Part shown: in pieces, positions 34,775 through 42,793 of the stretch
Layout of the letters: each line of letters opens with the position of its first letter
Numbering within the stretch: the stretch's first letter is position 1
NCBI RefSeq assembly: GCF_020144665.1
Contig: NZ_JAAHBQ010000020.1
Coordinates: 1-50,638, forward strand
Direction of reading: 5' to 3'
Source: Oscillatoria salina IIICB1
GTDB lineage: Bacteria; Cyanobacteriota; Cyanobacteriia; Cyanobacteriales; SIO1D9
DNA: 50,638 nucleotides
Made by a program: the position numbers and the translations under genes
The notes under the pieces: generated by a model
Databases searched by the model: none
What the model saw: only the letters and a program-made list of their open reading frames with translations
Told to the model about the DNA's origin: nothing

Positions 34775-35218
34775 ATGCTAACTCTTACCCAATTTGTCTC
34801 TACCACCAATGACGTTAAAGACGTTAAAGTTGATTTTACCCTCTTTCTGAATGCCGAAGAACGCACCCGCAGCCGCTATCGTTTTCAAACCGAAGATGGT
34901 CAAGTTTTTTGGCTGCGTTTACCGAGGGGAACAGTTTTTCAGGATGGAGATCAACTGATCTCGCTAACCGGAGAAGTCGTGCAAATTTTAGCTAAACCCG
35001 AACCTGTACTAACAATCACAGCAAAATCTCCCCTCGATTTACTTCGTGCAGCTTACCATCTCGGTAATCGTCACGTACCTCTAGAAATTACTTCTACCTA
35101 TTTAAGATTTTCCCCCGATTCTGTTCTAGAAGCAATGCTTTTACAACTAGGTTTAGAAGTAAAAAAAGAGGTCGTACCTTTTCATCCTGAAATTGGCGCT
35201 TATTCTCATTCTCATTAG
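34775..35218 (+). CDS. ureE: Urease accessory protein UreE
   Basis: A 147-residue nickel metallochaperone for urease. It has the N-terminal peptide-binding domain ([31 protein letters not shown]) and the metal-binding domain ([17 protein letters not shown], then [29 protein letters not shown]). The conserved H in YHLGNRH and the HSH tail are the nickel ligands. It is 49 bp before ureF. Urease structural genes and ureD/ureG are not in the window, a dispersed layout known in cyanobacteria. Confidence 0.95.
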   Translation: MLTLTQFVSTTNDVKDVKVDFTLFLNAEERTRSRYRFQTEDGQVFWLRLPRGTVFQDGDQLISLTGEVVQILAKPEPVLTITAKSPLDLLRAAYHLGNRHVPLEITSTYLRFSPDSVLEAMLLQLGLEVKKEVVPFHPEIGAYSHSH

Positions 35219-35267
35219 GGGATTGTTGATTGGGGGAGGATAAACTGTTCGCTGCTAACTAACCATC

Positions 35268-35945
35268 ATGTTAAATCATACAGCCTTGCTGAATTTATTA
35301 CAACTAGCTAGTTCTACTTTACCTGTAGGTTCTTATAGCTATTCAGAAGGTTTAGAAGCGTTGGTAGATTCGGAGATTATTAACAATCAAGACCAATTTT
35401 ATTTATGGTTAGAAAATGAATTAACTTATGGAGCAATTCGGATTGAGACAGCAGTAATGTTGAGATCCTATGATTGTCTGAGTAAGAGCGACTTGACTGG
35501 TTTAAATAGTTGGAATGGTTGGTTATCGGCGGCGAGAGAAACAAAAGAATTAAGACAGCAAAGTTGGCAAATGGGTCAATCTTTACTTGAATTATTGATT
35601 AGTTTACAACCCAGTTTGCAATTCTTAAAAGATGTAATAGAAGATGAATGTAACTACGCGATCGCTTTTGGGATCGCGGCTTCTTATTGGCAAATAAATG
35701 TTGAAGCTACAACAATAGGTTATTTATACAGTTGGCTAAATAATACAATTAATTCAGGAGTAAAATTAATTCCTTTGGGACAAACAACTGGTCAAAAATT
35801 ATTGTTTAAATTACGTCCCTTAATTGTGAAAATAACTGAAGAAATTTTTGCTTTATCAGATGAAGAATTGGCAAGTTGTAGTTGGGGATTAGCACTTGCG
35901 AGTATGGAACATGAAACTCAGTATAGCCGCTTATTCCGTAGTTGA
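35268..35945 (+). CDS. ureF: Urease accessory protein UreF
   Basis: A 225-residue all-helical partner of UreG and UreD in nickel insertion. Landmarks are LQLASSTLPVGSYSYSEGLEALVD, ETAVMLRSYDCLS, ARETKELRQQSWQMGQSLL, and the late PLGQTTGQKLLFKLRPLI with the SWGLALASMEHETQYSRLFRS end. Intact and of normal length, it follows ureE in the same operon. Confidence 0.95.
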   Translation: MLNHTALLNLLQLASSTLPVGSYSYSEGLEALVDSEIINNQDQFYLWLENELTYGAIRIETAVMLRSYDCLSKSDLTGLNSWNGWLSAARETKELRQQSWQMGQSLLELLISLQPSLQFLKDVIEDECNYAIAFGIAASYWQINVEATTIGYLYSWLNNTINSGVKLIPLGQTTGQKLLFKLRPLIVKITEEIFALSDEELASCSWGLALASMEHETQYSRLFRS

Positions 35946-36008
35946 AACTTTAGTTAATCGAAGCTGTAAAATGGTACTATAGCTTAAGCAAGAGCGACTA
36001 TAACGCCA

Positions 36009-36785
36009 ATGAATCGAAACAAATTATTACTTCCAGTGTTAGATATCTCAGTGTTAATTTTCTGGGGTATCTTGTTGCTAAAATTTTGGCTTACCTCAAA
36101 TTTAGACTTGCTGATGCACCCCGAATATGGATGGTTAGCGATCGCTGCGGGTTTCCTTCTCTTAGCGATCGGTATTCTTAAGGGTATTCAACTTAACTGG
36201 AGGCTGCGTCAGCAACGTTGGGGTTATATTAATGAAATGCCAGTGGTTACTCATGTTAGTTTACTACCACCCGTGTTAACTTCCGCTCTCCTGTTATTAG
36301 TAGCAATAATTGGCTTATTGACAACACCTCAAGTAGTAAGCACATCAAAATTAGTCGATGAAGGTGTTAGCAAGTCTCTAGCTTTAAATGCTAATGTTTC
36401 TCCCTCTTTTCTCCCTGCGACTAACCCCGAAGATCGCACTCTCATCGATTGGATTGCTAGTCTTAATCGAAATCCCGAACCCGATTCATACATCGGCAAA
36501 AAAGTCAAGATAACGGGATTAATTGTTAACGAAACTCAACTACCAGAAGAATATTTATTATTATCGAGTTTAGTAATAAATTGTTGTACTCCCGATCTTT
36601 ATCCAGTGGCTTTACCAGTAAAATTACCAGAAAATCATCGCCAAAGTTATGCAGCTAATACTTGGCTAGAAATAGAAGGTACAGTAATAAGCGATACTTT
36701 ACAAGGCAGACGACAATTAACAATTGATGCGGCTAATATTCAAGAAATAACTCGTCCAGACAATCCTTATAATCGCTCGTGGTAA
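36009..36785 (+). CDS. TIGR03943 family membrane protein
   Basis: A 258-residue protein of the TIGR03943/YcgQ type. Three or so membrane helices lie in the first 110 residues (SVLIFWGILLLKFWL, GWLAIAAGFLLLAIGIL, SALLLLVAIIGLL). A soluble OB-fold-like domain follows (about 165-250) with KVKITGLIV, the double cysteine VINCCTPDLYPVALPV and WLEIEGTV. The CC pair may bind metal or form a disulfide. In many genomes this family sits with a permease of the YraQ/ArsP type, which I do not see here. It is 18 bp before the next gene. Confidence 0.85.
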   Translation: MNRNKLLLPVLDISVLIFWGILLLKFWLTSNLDLLMHPEYGWLAIAAGFLLLAIGILKGIQLNWRLRQQRWGYINEMPVVTHVSLLPPVLTSALLLLVAIIGLLTTPQVVSTSKLVDEGVSKSLALNANVSPSFLPATNPEDRTLIDWIASLNRNPEPDSYIGKKVKITGLIVNETQLPEEYLLLSSLVINCCTPDLYPVALPVKLPENHRQSYAANTWLEIEGTVISDTLQGRRQLTIDAANIQEITRPDNPYNRSW

Positions 36786-36803
36786 ATTAATTTAATTGGC
36801 AAA

Positions 36804-38279
36804 ATGAATTCAGAATTAAAAGCAAAACTAATTAATAGATTCAAAAAAATACCCTCTTTAGATCGGCTTGTTTTAAGTACCAGTGGCGTAGTAATATTTT
36901 TGATTTTACTTAATTTAATTACCGGAAATCGCGCCTCTCCTCGCGTGCGTAATTTTAGTTGGCAAAATCAACAAATAGGTGCAAAAGATAAATCATTCAT
37001 CATCACTTTTAACCGTCCCGTAGAACATTCTAGCGTCGAAGCCAACCTGCAAATTAAGCCTTTGCTACCGGGGAAAATTAGCTGGATGGGTAATAAAATG
37101 GCATATACTCTTACTCAGCCTCCTCTCTACGAAAATACCTACGAAATCAAGTTAGAAGGGGCAAAAATAAGTAACGATCCAGAAAAAGAAATAGCCCCTT
37201 TCCAGACAAAATTTCAAACCCGCGATCGCGCTTTTGCTTACTTAGGTGTAGACGGAGAAGAACAAGGACGTTTAATTCTGTATAATTTAACACAGCAGAA
37301 AAAAACAGTTCTCACTCCTGGCGATCTAGTAGTAATTGATTTTGAAGGCTATCCTCATGGAGAAAAGATTTTATTTTCTGCCCTAAATAAAAACAGTGAA
37401 AGTCAAGATTTAGGCTCGCAAAAACTTTATACTGTCACCACAGGAATTAACTTTGCTAACCCAAAGAAAGCTCAACCTCCAGGTAAAATCAAAGAAATTT
37501 TAGACTCCGAAAATTATCACAATCTGGAATTCGATCTCGCAGCCGACGCGAAGAATATTGTAGTGCGACGAATTAATAAAGAAAATGCTGCTGATTTTGG
37601 TTTGTGGTTAATCCCAGAGTCAGGAAAACCTCAATCTTTAGAAATTCAGGGAGGAAAAATAAATATTGCCCCTGACGGAAAAACCGTAGCAGTAACCCAA
37701 ACCGAAGGAATAGCGATCGCGCCATTAACTGCGACGGAAACTTCCGGGAAATTATTATCGGGTTACAATCAAATTATCGCTTACGACCAAACCAGCGAGC
37801 GGACAATTTTAGTTAAATATGAGCCAGATTATACAGCATCGCTATTTGTCCAAAATAAGCGAGGAGAAGAACAAAAAATTCTGACCACACCAAGAACAAT
37901 CATCGAATGCGAATTAGAACCAAAAAAGGAAAAAATCCTTTATTGTTTGACCAGCGAAGCCAGAAAAAACCAAGCAGAAGCAATGATATTTCTGGCAGCA
38001 ATTAATTTAGAAACGGCGGAAATAATTGACTTATTAGCCTTACCTTATCAAGGAGAAGCCCAAATTAGTATTTCCCCAGACGGAATCGGCTTACTCTTCG
38101 ATCGCCTCGTTCCCGCAACTGAAGTAGATAACGAAACCTTAACCACCGAAGACGGAGTAGCGATCGCCACTGGGCGTTTGTGGCTGTTACCTTTACCAGA
38201 AACACTCGACAACGAAAATCTCCAGAATCTCGCCCCCCAAGAGTTAATTCCCGGTTTTCATCCCCATTGGTTGCCTTAA
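36804..38279 (+). CDS. Membrane-anchored Ig-like / beta-propeller protein
   Basis: A 491-residue protein with one N-terminal helix (about 22-41, LVLSTSGVVIFLILLNLI) and a large extracytoplasmic part. Residues about 50-130 match the SbsA-type Ig-like pattern (FIITFNRPVEHSSVEANLQI, YENTYEIKLEG). The rest has repeated blade-like strands (KNIVVRRINKEN, INIAPDGKTVAVTQTEG, EAQISISPDGIGLLFDRL) typical of WD40/TolB-like propellers. No catalytic motif is seen. It probably shares the transcript with the TIGR03943 gene, suggesting a common envelope function. Confidence 0.75.
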   Translation: MNSELKAKLINRFKKIPSLDRLVLSTSGVVIFLILLNLITGNRASPRVRNFSWQNQQIGAKDKSFIITFNRPVEHSSVEANLQIKPLLPGKISWMGNKMAYTLTQPPLYENTYEIKLEGAKISNDPEKEIAPFQTKFQTRDRAFAYLGVDGEEQGRLILYNLTQQKKTVLTPGDLVVIDFEGYPHGEKILFSALNKNSESQDLGSQKLYTVTTGINFANPKKAQPPGKIKEILDSENYHNLEFDLAADAKNIVVRRINKENAADFGLWLIPESGKPQSLEIQGGKINIAPDGKTVAVTQTEGIAIAPLTATETSGKLLSGYNQIIAYDQTSERTILVKYEPDYTASLFVQNKRGEEQKILTTPRTIIECELEPKKEKILYCLTSEARKNQAEAMIFLAAINLETAEIIDLLALPYQGEAQISISPDGIGLLFDRLVPATEVDNETLTTEDGVAIATGRLWLLPLPETLDNENLQNLAPQELIPGFHPHWLP

Positions 38280-38323
38280 ACAGGTGTAAAATTAAAGCGA
38301 TCGCTCAAGGAGAATTTAGCAAA

Positions 38324-38575
38324 ATGCCCCCAAAGTGGCCCCGTCAACCAACTCGCGAAGATCCCGAATATCGACGTTTAGATGACCGCATGAATTTTGC
38401 TGTCCATGTCGCCTTATTTGCCGCTTGTAATAGCGGATTGCTATTTTTTCACCAACTCCACGTTACGAATTGGGCTTGGGGCAAATGGATTACACTTGTA
38501 TGGTCGATAATTTTATTAATCCATCTGATTTATATCTTTGGCATAGTAGATTATTCAACGAAATCCAATGGCTAA
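38324..38575 (+). CDS. 2TM-domain protein
   Basis: An 83-residue protein: a polar start (MPPKWPRQPTREDPEYRRLDDRM), then two helices, NFAVHVALFAACNSGLLFF and ITLVWSIILLIHLIYIFGIV. This is the 2TM domain pattern found alone and attached to histidine kinases. AAGGAGA lies 10 nt before the ATG at 38324. The in-frame extension back to 38180 would overlap the previous gene and is rejected. The 3' end overlaps the next gene by 8 bp. Confidence 0.8.
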   Translation: MPPKWPRQPTREDPEYRRLDDRMNFAVHVALFAACNSGLLFFHQLHVTNWAWGKWITLVWSIILLIHLIYIFGIVDYSTKSNG

Positions 38576-38876
38576 TCCCACAACTCAAGAAATCGAAGCA
38601 CTAGCTGCGGAAATTGGCGAAAATGTTTATATCGATGTAGCTAAGTGGCATTTATATTTAGCTGATGCTCATTTGCATACTCTTGTCGCCGAAAGAGTTT
38701 ATCCTTTACTCACCCAAGATTCGGCGATTAACGAAGACGCAGTTCTACAAATTTTGCGCGATATTCCGGTTAAATTAGGTGGAGGTAAAAAGGAACTACC
38801 CTTAGTTGAATTACTTCCCATGCAATCCCAAGTTAATTTAATCGATTTGCTCGAAGAATATCAACGAAAAATGTAG
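38568..38876 (+). CDS. DUF3181 family protein
   Basis: A 102-residue protein of the cyanobacterial family DUF3181. Landmarks are EIEALAAEIGENVYIDVAKWHLYLADAHLHT, ILRDIPVKLGGGKKELPLVELLP, and a final LIDLLEEYQRKM. It is soluble and helical. The function is unknown. It overlaps the 2TM gene and is its likely coupled partner. Confidence 0.82.
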   Translation: MANPTTQEIEALAAEIGENVYIDVAKWHLYLADAHLHTLVAERVYPLLTQDSAINEDAVLQILRDIPVKLGGGKKELPLVELLPMQSQVNLIDLLEEYQRKM

Positions 38877-38892
38877 TTATTATTTTTCTCTC

Positions 38893-38952
38893 CCTACCCT
38901 ATCTTTTGACTTCTGGTGGTAAACATTCACAATTAAGGATGGGGTAGGGTAG
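38893..38952. terminator. Long-loop inverted repeat, possible terminator
   Basis: CTACCCTATC at 38894-38903 pairs, with one G-T wobble, with GATGGGGTAG at 38938-38947, around a 34-nt loop, followed by GGGTAGAAAAA. It could end the 36009-38876 operon, but the loop is large. Confidence 0.35.
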
Positions 38953-39006
38953 AAAAACTCAAGAAATTAATTATTTACGAAATCGGATGGATAAGACTTT
39001 TTTGAT

Positions 39007-39456
39007 ATGACCATCCCGCCGTTTGATGAATTGGGCAATCTTCCTCCAGGTATTCATTATTGCACCTGGGACGAATTGGTAGCAAGATACGATCTTACCT
39101 TACAGCGATCGCGCCTGATAGATGGACTCAAACGAGCAATTAAGCATCTTCAAGCAGCAGGGTGTCGAACTATCTATATTAATGGTAGTTTTGTTAGCGA
39201 TAAACTGAATCCAAATGACTTTGATGCTTGCTGGGATGCTGAAGGGGTAGATATGGATTATCTCAAAATTCATGCTCCTAGTTTGCTTGATTTTTCTAAT
39301 AAACGAGCAGCACAAAAAGCTCAATATAGAGGAGAACTTTTTCCCTCTGAATTACTCGCTGACGATAGTGGATTAAGTTTTTTAGAACTTTTTCAATTTG
39401 ATAAAAAACAAAACCGCAAAGGTCTAATTGCCATAGATTTATTAAGGTGGGAATGA
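39007..39456 (+). CDS. DUF6932-like nucleotidyltransferase-fold protein
   Basis: A 149-residue protein. It starts IPPFDELGNLPPGIHYCTWDELVARY, then has YINGSFVSDKLNPNDFDACWD: GS at 60-61 and acids at D71 and D73, the Gx-S...DxD pattern of nucleotidyltransferases. A late FLELFQFDKKQ completes a small fold typical of MNT/MenA-like proteins. It overlaps the next gene by ATGA, so the two are co-translated. The pairing with an HTH protein suggests a toxin-antitoxin module, but activity cannot be read. Confidence 0.75.
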   Translation: MTIPPFDELGNLPPGIHYCTWDELVARYDLTLQRSRLIDGLKRAIKHLQAAGCRTIYINGSFVSDKLNPNDFDACWDAEGVDMDYLKIHAPSLLDFSNKRAAQKAQYRGELFPSELLADDSGLSFLELFQFDKKQNRKGLIAIDLLRWE

Positions 39457-39917
39457 TGATTTTAAATGACTTGGAATATCAAACCACGAAGGAACGTATA
39501 GCAGGATTTCAACGAGCATTGACAGAGTTAAATACGCCCGATAATAAGTTGAAAAAGACTAATCCCGTACTTTGGCAACTTAATGTAGATGGAGTACAAA
39601 GTTTGTTGGCTGATTTTAGTGAACAAATACAAGAATATGAAGCCTTAATTTCTAGAAAGCAACATGAACCTCTTGTTTTTGAAATTGATTCCCTTGCACA
39701 ACTTCCCCAAATTTTAATTAAAGCTCGTCTTGCAGCGAAAATTAGTCAGTCTGAATTAGCTAATCGACTGGGAATAGAAGCAAGTCTTCTTCAACGATAT
39801 GAAGATCGAGAATATGAATCAGCAACGTTGACACAATTACTCGAAATTAGTCAAATTTTGGGCATTTCCATCCTCCAAAAAGTAACTCTAGAAGTTACTA
39901 CACCAGCAGTTAGTTAA
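39453..39917 (+). CDS. XRE-family HTH protein (putative antitoxin)
   Basis: A 154-residue protein. The N-terminal half is helical (EYQTTKERIAGFQRALTELN, LADFSEQIQEYEALIS). The C-terminal half is a Cro/CI helix-turn-helix (about 85-145: LIKARLAAKISQSELANRLG, EASLLQRYEDREYESATLTQLLEISQILG). The start at the ATG of the ATGA overlap is chosen since AAGGTGGG lies just before it. A GTG two codons earlier is also in frame. It is probably the regulator or antitoxin of the gene in front. Confidence 0.82.
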   Translation: MMILNDLEYQTTKERIAGFQRALTELNTPDNKLKKTNPVLWQLNVDGVQSLLADFSEQIQEYEALISRKQHEPLVFEIDSLAQLPQILIKARLAAKISQSELANRLGIEASLLQRYEDREYESATLTQLLEISQILGISILQKVTLEVTTPAVS

Positions 39918-39948
39918 TCTGATGAATGAAGGCGTACAGTTGTACATC

Positions 39949-41343
39949 CTAATTATGATAAAGGGTTAGATACTCTTTGAAAACAGAAGACACGGTAAAG
40001 GACTGGCGATCGCTTTCTTCTTGAGTTAACAGAAAACGTTTGTTTAATGACTGTAAGCCATTAATGAGATCGTTTGATGATAACGATAACGATTGTCTGA
40101 TATTTTCTCTAGATATAGACTGTTCCTGAGAAACTACCCATAATAAAATTTTCTTTTCTACATCGGATAACCTAAGCCAAACTATATCCAATAGAGATTT
40201 AATGTCTTCAGTTAATATTACAGAGTTCTCTTGAGTAAATTCGTCTACTTTGCCTTCAAAAATATCCTTAATTAAAGTGCTGATATACTGTAAATATTTC
40301 GGATTACCTTCATACAAACTAATTAACTGTGACCAACTCTCCTCCCTATTTAAGCCACGATCGCGTAAAATCAATTTAGCTGAATCATCTAATCCTGACA
40401 ATTCCAAGCAGTGCGTTGGATACAGTTCAAAATCTAAGGATATCATTTCTTGACACTTTTCCTGACTAATGAGCAGGAGACAACTTGAATGTTGTACTTC
40501 TGCTATCATTTGCAAAAATATTCTGTAACCTTGATATTCAGGCTTATATTGTCCTGAAAATTGATTCTCGGTAAATATTTCCTGAACATTATCGAGAACA
40601 ATTAAGCATCGTTTTTTATTAAATAACTGTAAACATTGATTTAATAAAGTTTTTGATATTTTATCTCTATCACTTTGTGATAATTCGGTTACAATTTCGG
40701 TAAGTATAGAATCTAAAGAGGAGTAGAGTTTTATATTTTTCCAGACGATCGCTTCAAATGGTAATTTATAGGTATCAATTAGTTGTCTCACCAACGCAGT
40801 TTTTCCAATCCCTGTAAATCCTAAAACTGAGATTAAACGAGTATTGGTATTTTCTAGCCATTCAGATAAATTTGCTAATTCACTTTCTCTACCATAAAAA
40901 GAAATTATTTGAGGAGATTGTGTTACATTGTAATAAATTTCTTTTGTGTTAACTTCTTGATCGCTACTAGCTATTTTATTTTGAGGATTAGAGGAATTAA
41001 TATATAAATCAACATCATTATTAATTATCCCTACTACCTGCTGTGACGAATTAGATAAATTAAACGAATTTGCTAATCTTTCAACTGTCCAACAAAAATT
41101 AGATTTGTTAACATCTTCGTTTTCTCCTAACGCTTTTAACTCTTGAGATAGTATTTTATATAAACCACGGCTAACATTACCGATATGATTTTCACTGTTA
41201 TAATCAATTTCTCCTGCAATCTCAGCATAGGTTTTACCTTGCCAAATTCCCTTAATTACATTTGTCTCTAAGTCATTAAGGTGTTTTTCTGTATGCTTGA
41301 AGACTAGCCGATCTACTAACTGTAAAACTTCAGTAACATTCAT
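39949..41343 (-). CDS. STAND NTPase with N-terminal vMAP-type HTH (NB-ARC-like)
   Basis: A 464-residue signalling NTPase. The N-terminal 75 residues (LQLVDRLVFKHTEKHLNDLE, IWQGKTYAEIAGEIDYNSENHIGNVSRGLYKIL) match the vWA-MoxR-associated HTH seen at the start of many cyanobacterial STAND proteins. A linker leads to the NB-ARC core: FYGRESELANL, Walker A GFTGIGKT at 175-182, Walker B CLIVLDN with D251, sensor LLISQEK, GNPKYLQ in the helical part, and a winged helix (LSDVEKKILLWVVSQEQSISRENIRQSL). It stops after the winged helix, so no C-terminal repeat sensor or effector is present. It is divergent from the GTPase unit with 188 bp between. Confidence 0.88.
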   Translation of the reverse strand: MNVTEVLQLVDRLVFKHTEKHLNDLETNVIKGIWQGKTYAEIAGEIDYNSENHIGNVSRGLYKILSQELKALGENEDVNKSNFCWTVERLANSFNLSNSSQQVVGIINNDVDLYINSSNPQNKIASSDQEVNTKEIYYNVTQSPQIISFYGRESELANLSEWLENTNTRLISVLGFTGIGKTALVRQLIDTYKLPFEAIVWKNIKLYSSLDSILTEIVTELSQSDRDKISKTLLNQCLQLFNKKRCLIVLDNVQEIFTENQFSGQYKPEYQGYRIFLQMIAEVQHSSCLLLISQEKCQEMISLDFELYPTHCLELSGLDDSAKLILRDRGLNREESWSQLISLYEGNPKYLQYISTLIKDIFEGKVDEFTQENSVILTEDIKSLLDIVWLRLSDVEKKILLWVVSQEQSISRENIRQSLSLSSNDLINGLQSLNKRFLLTQEESDRQSFTVSSVFKEYLTLYHN

Positions 41344-41531
41344 AGAAACTAGATATAGCTTGATTTTTAGCTATTATAGCCTAGCACTCAGTTAGATTAT
41401 CAAGGGTTTTTGAGGGTCACTCTTAATATTTTTTGACTAAATTCAGAATAAAAACAATGATTTTCAGTTGTTAGTAGGTATGTAATATGATGTAGTTTAA
41501 AAAAAACTTACTTGCTATCAAAAAAAATGCA

Positions 41532-42449
41532 ATGGATTTAAGAGGATTAGTTCAAGGCTTGGCAAGAGACATTTTGGGCGATCAACAGATGTCTGAAGAA
41601 GATTTTGAGAAAATTTACCGTCAGATTGAGGACAGGGTAGATAATGAACCTCCACCTCGTTTTGCTTTTATTGGCGAAGCTGGGGTAGGAAAGTCTTCTA
41701 CATTGAATGCACTCTTTAATGCAGGTGTAGCAGTTAGTCATATTGAAGCCTGTACTCGAATCGCTGATAAAATTGAATGCCTGAATGGGGCATTAATTGC
41801 TTATGATATGCCCGGATTGGGTGAGAGTCGTTTAAAACAAAGAGAACATATTGCTTTGTATGAACGAGTTTTAAAAGATGTTGATGTTGCGTTGTGGATT
41901 TTAGATGCACAAAATAGAGCGATCGCTTCAGTACAAGAATATTTAGAAGCAGAACTCCAATCTATTAATCCCAGATTATTAGAACGAATGGTGATTGCTT
42001 TAAACAAAGTTGATTTAGTTTATCCGGGAGAATTAGCTTGGCATCCGTTAGCTAATTTGCCCAGTGAAGAACAAGAAGAAAACATCAAAGGAAGAATCCG
42101 AGACGTTAAAAGAAGAATTCGAGAAGTCATCCCGAACTGGAAAGGTAAAATCATAGGTTATTCTGCGAACAAACGCTATAACTTACCACATCTTTTTGAT
42201 GCAATGATGGATGCTGTTCCCAATAAAAGAAAATGGGTGGTTGCATCTCGTAAAGCATTAGCCGATTTTCTAGAATTAGTCGATCCTCAACTTCTACCGC
42301 CAGAGAAAAGACGAGAAAGAGCAACCAATCCAGTGCCTCAACCTTCAAAAATGTCTGATGTTGTTTCTAGTATGCCACCGGAAGAATTTGCTAAATTTGC
42401 TGGCAATCAAAAAGCATTTATAGCATGGTTAAAGCAACAAGGACAATAA
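41532..42449 (+). CDS. Era/YfjP-like TRAFAC GTPase
   Basis: A 305-residue GTPase. G1 is GEAGVGKSS (48-56), G3 DMPG (92-95), G4 NKVD (158-161) and G5 SAN (211-213). The switch I region has the short ACTRIADKIE with a candidate G2 Thr75. It resembles YfjP/YeeP and IRG-like GTPases rather than ribosomal Era, and it has no KH domain. After the G-domain (ending about 245) comes a proline-rich linker and a short amphipathic tail MPPEEFAKFAGNQKAFIAWL that could be a docking motif. No Shine-Dalgarno is visible. It is the first gene of a three-gene unit. Confidence 0.85.
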   Translation: MDLRGLVQGLARDILGDQQMSEEDFEKIYRQIEDRVDNEPPPRFAFIGEAGVGKSSTLNALFNAGVAVSHIEACTRIADKIECLNGALIAYDMPGLGESRLKQREHIALYERVLKDVDVALWILDAQNRAIASVQEYLEAELQSINPRLLERMVIALNKVDLVYPGELAWHPLANLPSEEQEENIKGRIRDVKRRIREVIPNWKGKIIGYSANKRYNLPHLFDAMMDAVPNKRKWVVASRKALADFLELVDPQLLPPEKRRERATNPVPQPSKMSDVVSSMPPEEFAKFAGNQKAFIAWLKQQGQ

Positions 42450-42489
42450 ATCATTTTCTGTTTAACTATCCATCAAGGAGAAATTAAAA

Positions 42490-42777
42490 ATGAAATACGT
42501 TCCTGACGAGACTTATATCCCCACTTCTACTCGCAGAGCAATAGAAACTGAACTGAAAAACAGATTTGACTCCTATCTTACTGAATTAGATGACCATCAA
42601 CTAAGCATATTACAGAAATCAGAAAAAGATTTTAGAAGTTTTGTCGCTGATATATTCGTTTCTATTGCAGCAATTTTTGGTTATGTAGTAGGGCAAGTTG
42701 TTGGCTTTGTCGAAGATATAGGTAGAGGTATTAAGAGAGGTTGGAATGATGGATTTAAAGCTGGACGTGGTCGTTAA
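42490..42777 (+). CDS. Small glycine-zipper membrane protein of the GTPase unit
   Basis: A 95-residue protein. A polar N-terminal half (about 1-50) ends with LSILQKSEKDFRSFVADI. Next comes a hydrophobic segment FVSIAAIFGYVVGQVVGFV with glycines at i, i+4 and i+8, a glycine zipper typical of membrane-inserting and oligomerising helices. A basic glycine-rich tail follows (GRGIKRGWNDGFKAGRGR). AAGGAG lies 9 nt before the ATG. It is 40 bp after the GTPase. It shares its KS-F-DI module with the next protein. I know no family for it. Confidence 0.65.
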   Translation: MKYVPDETYIPTSTRRAIETELKNRFDSYLTELDDHQLSILQKSEKDFRSFVADIFVSIAAIFGYVVGQVVGFVEDIGRGIKRGWNDGFKAGRGR

Positions 42778-42793
42778 ATAACCAACTTATTAT

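Noticed and set aside
38180-38323. In-frame N-terminal extension of the 2TM gene
   Set aside because: It overlaps the preceding gene out of frame. A strong AAGGAGA precedes the ATG at 38324, and homologous 2TM proteins start there.
39931-39945. GTACA-GT-TGTAC inverted repeat between the HTH gene and the STAND gene
   Set aside because: Five-base arms are too short to call a terminator or operator, and it lies at the 3' end of both genes.
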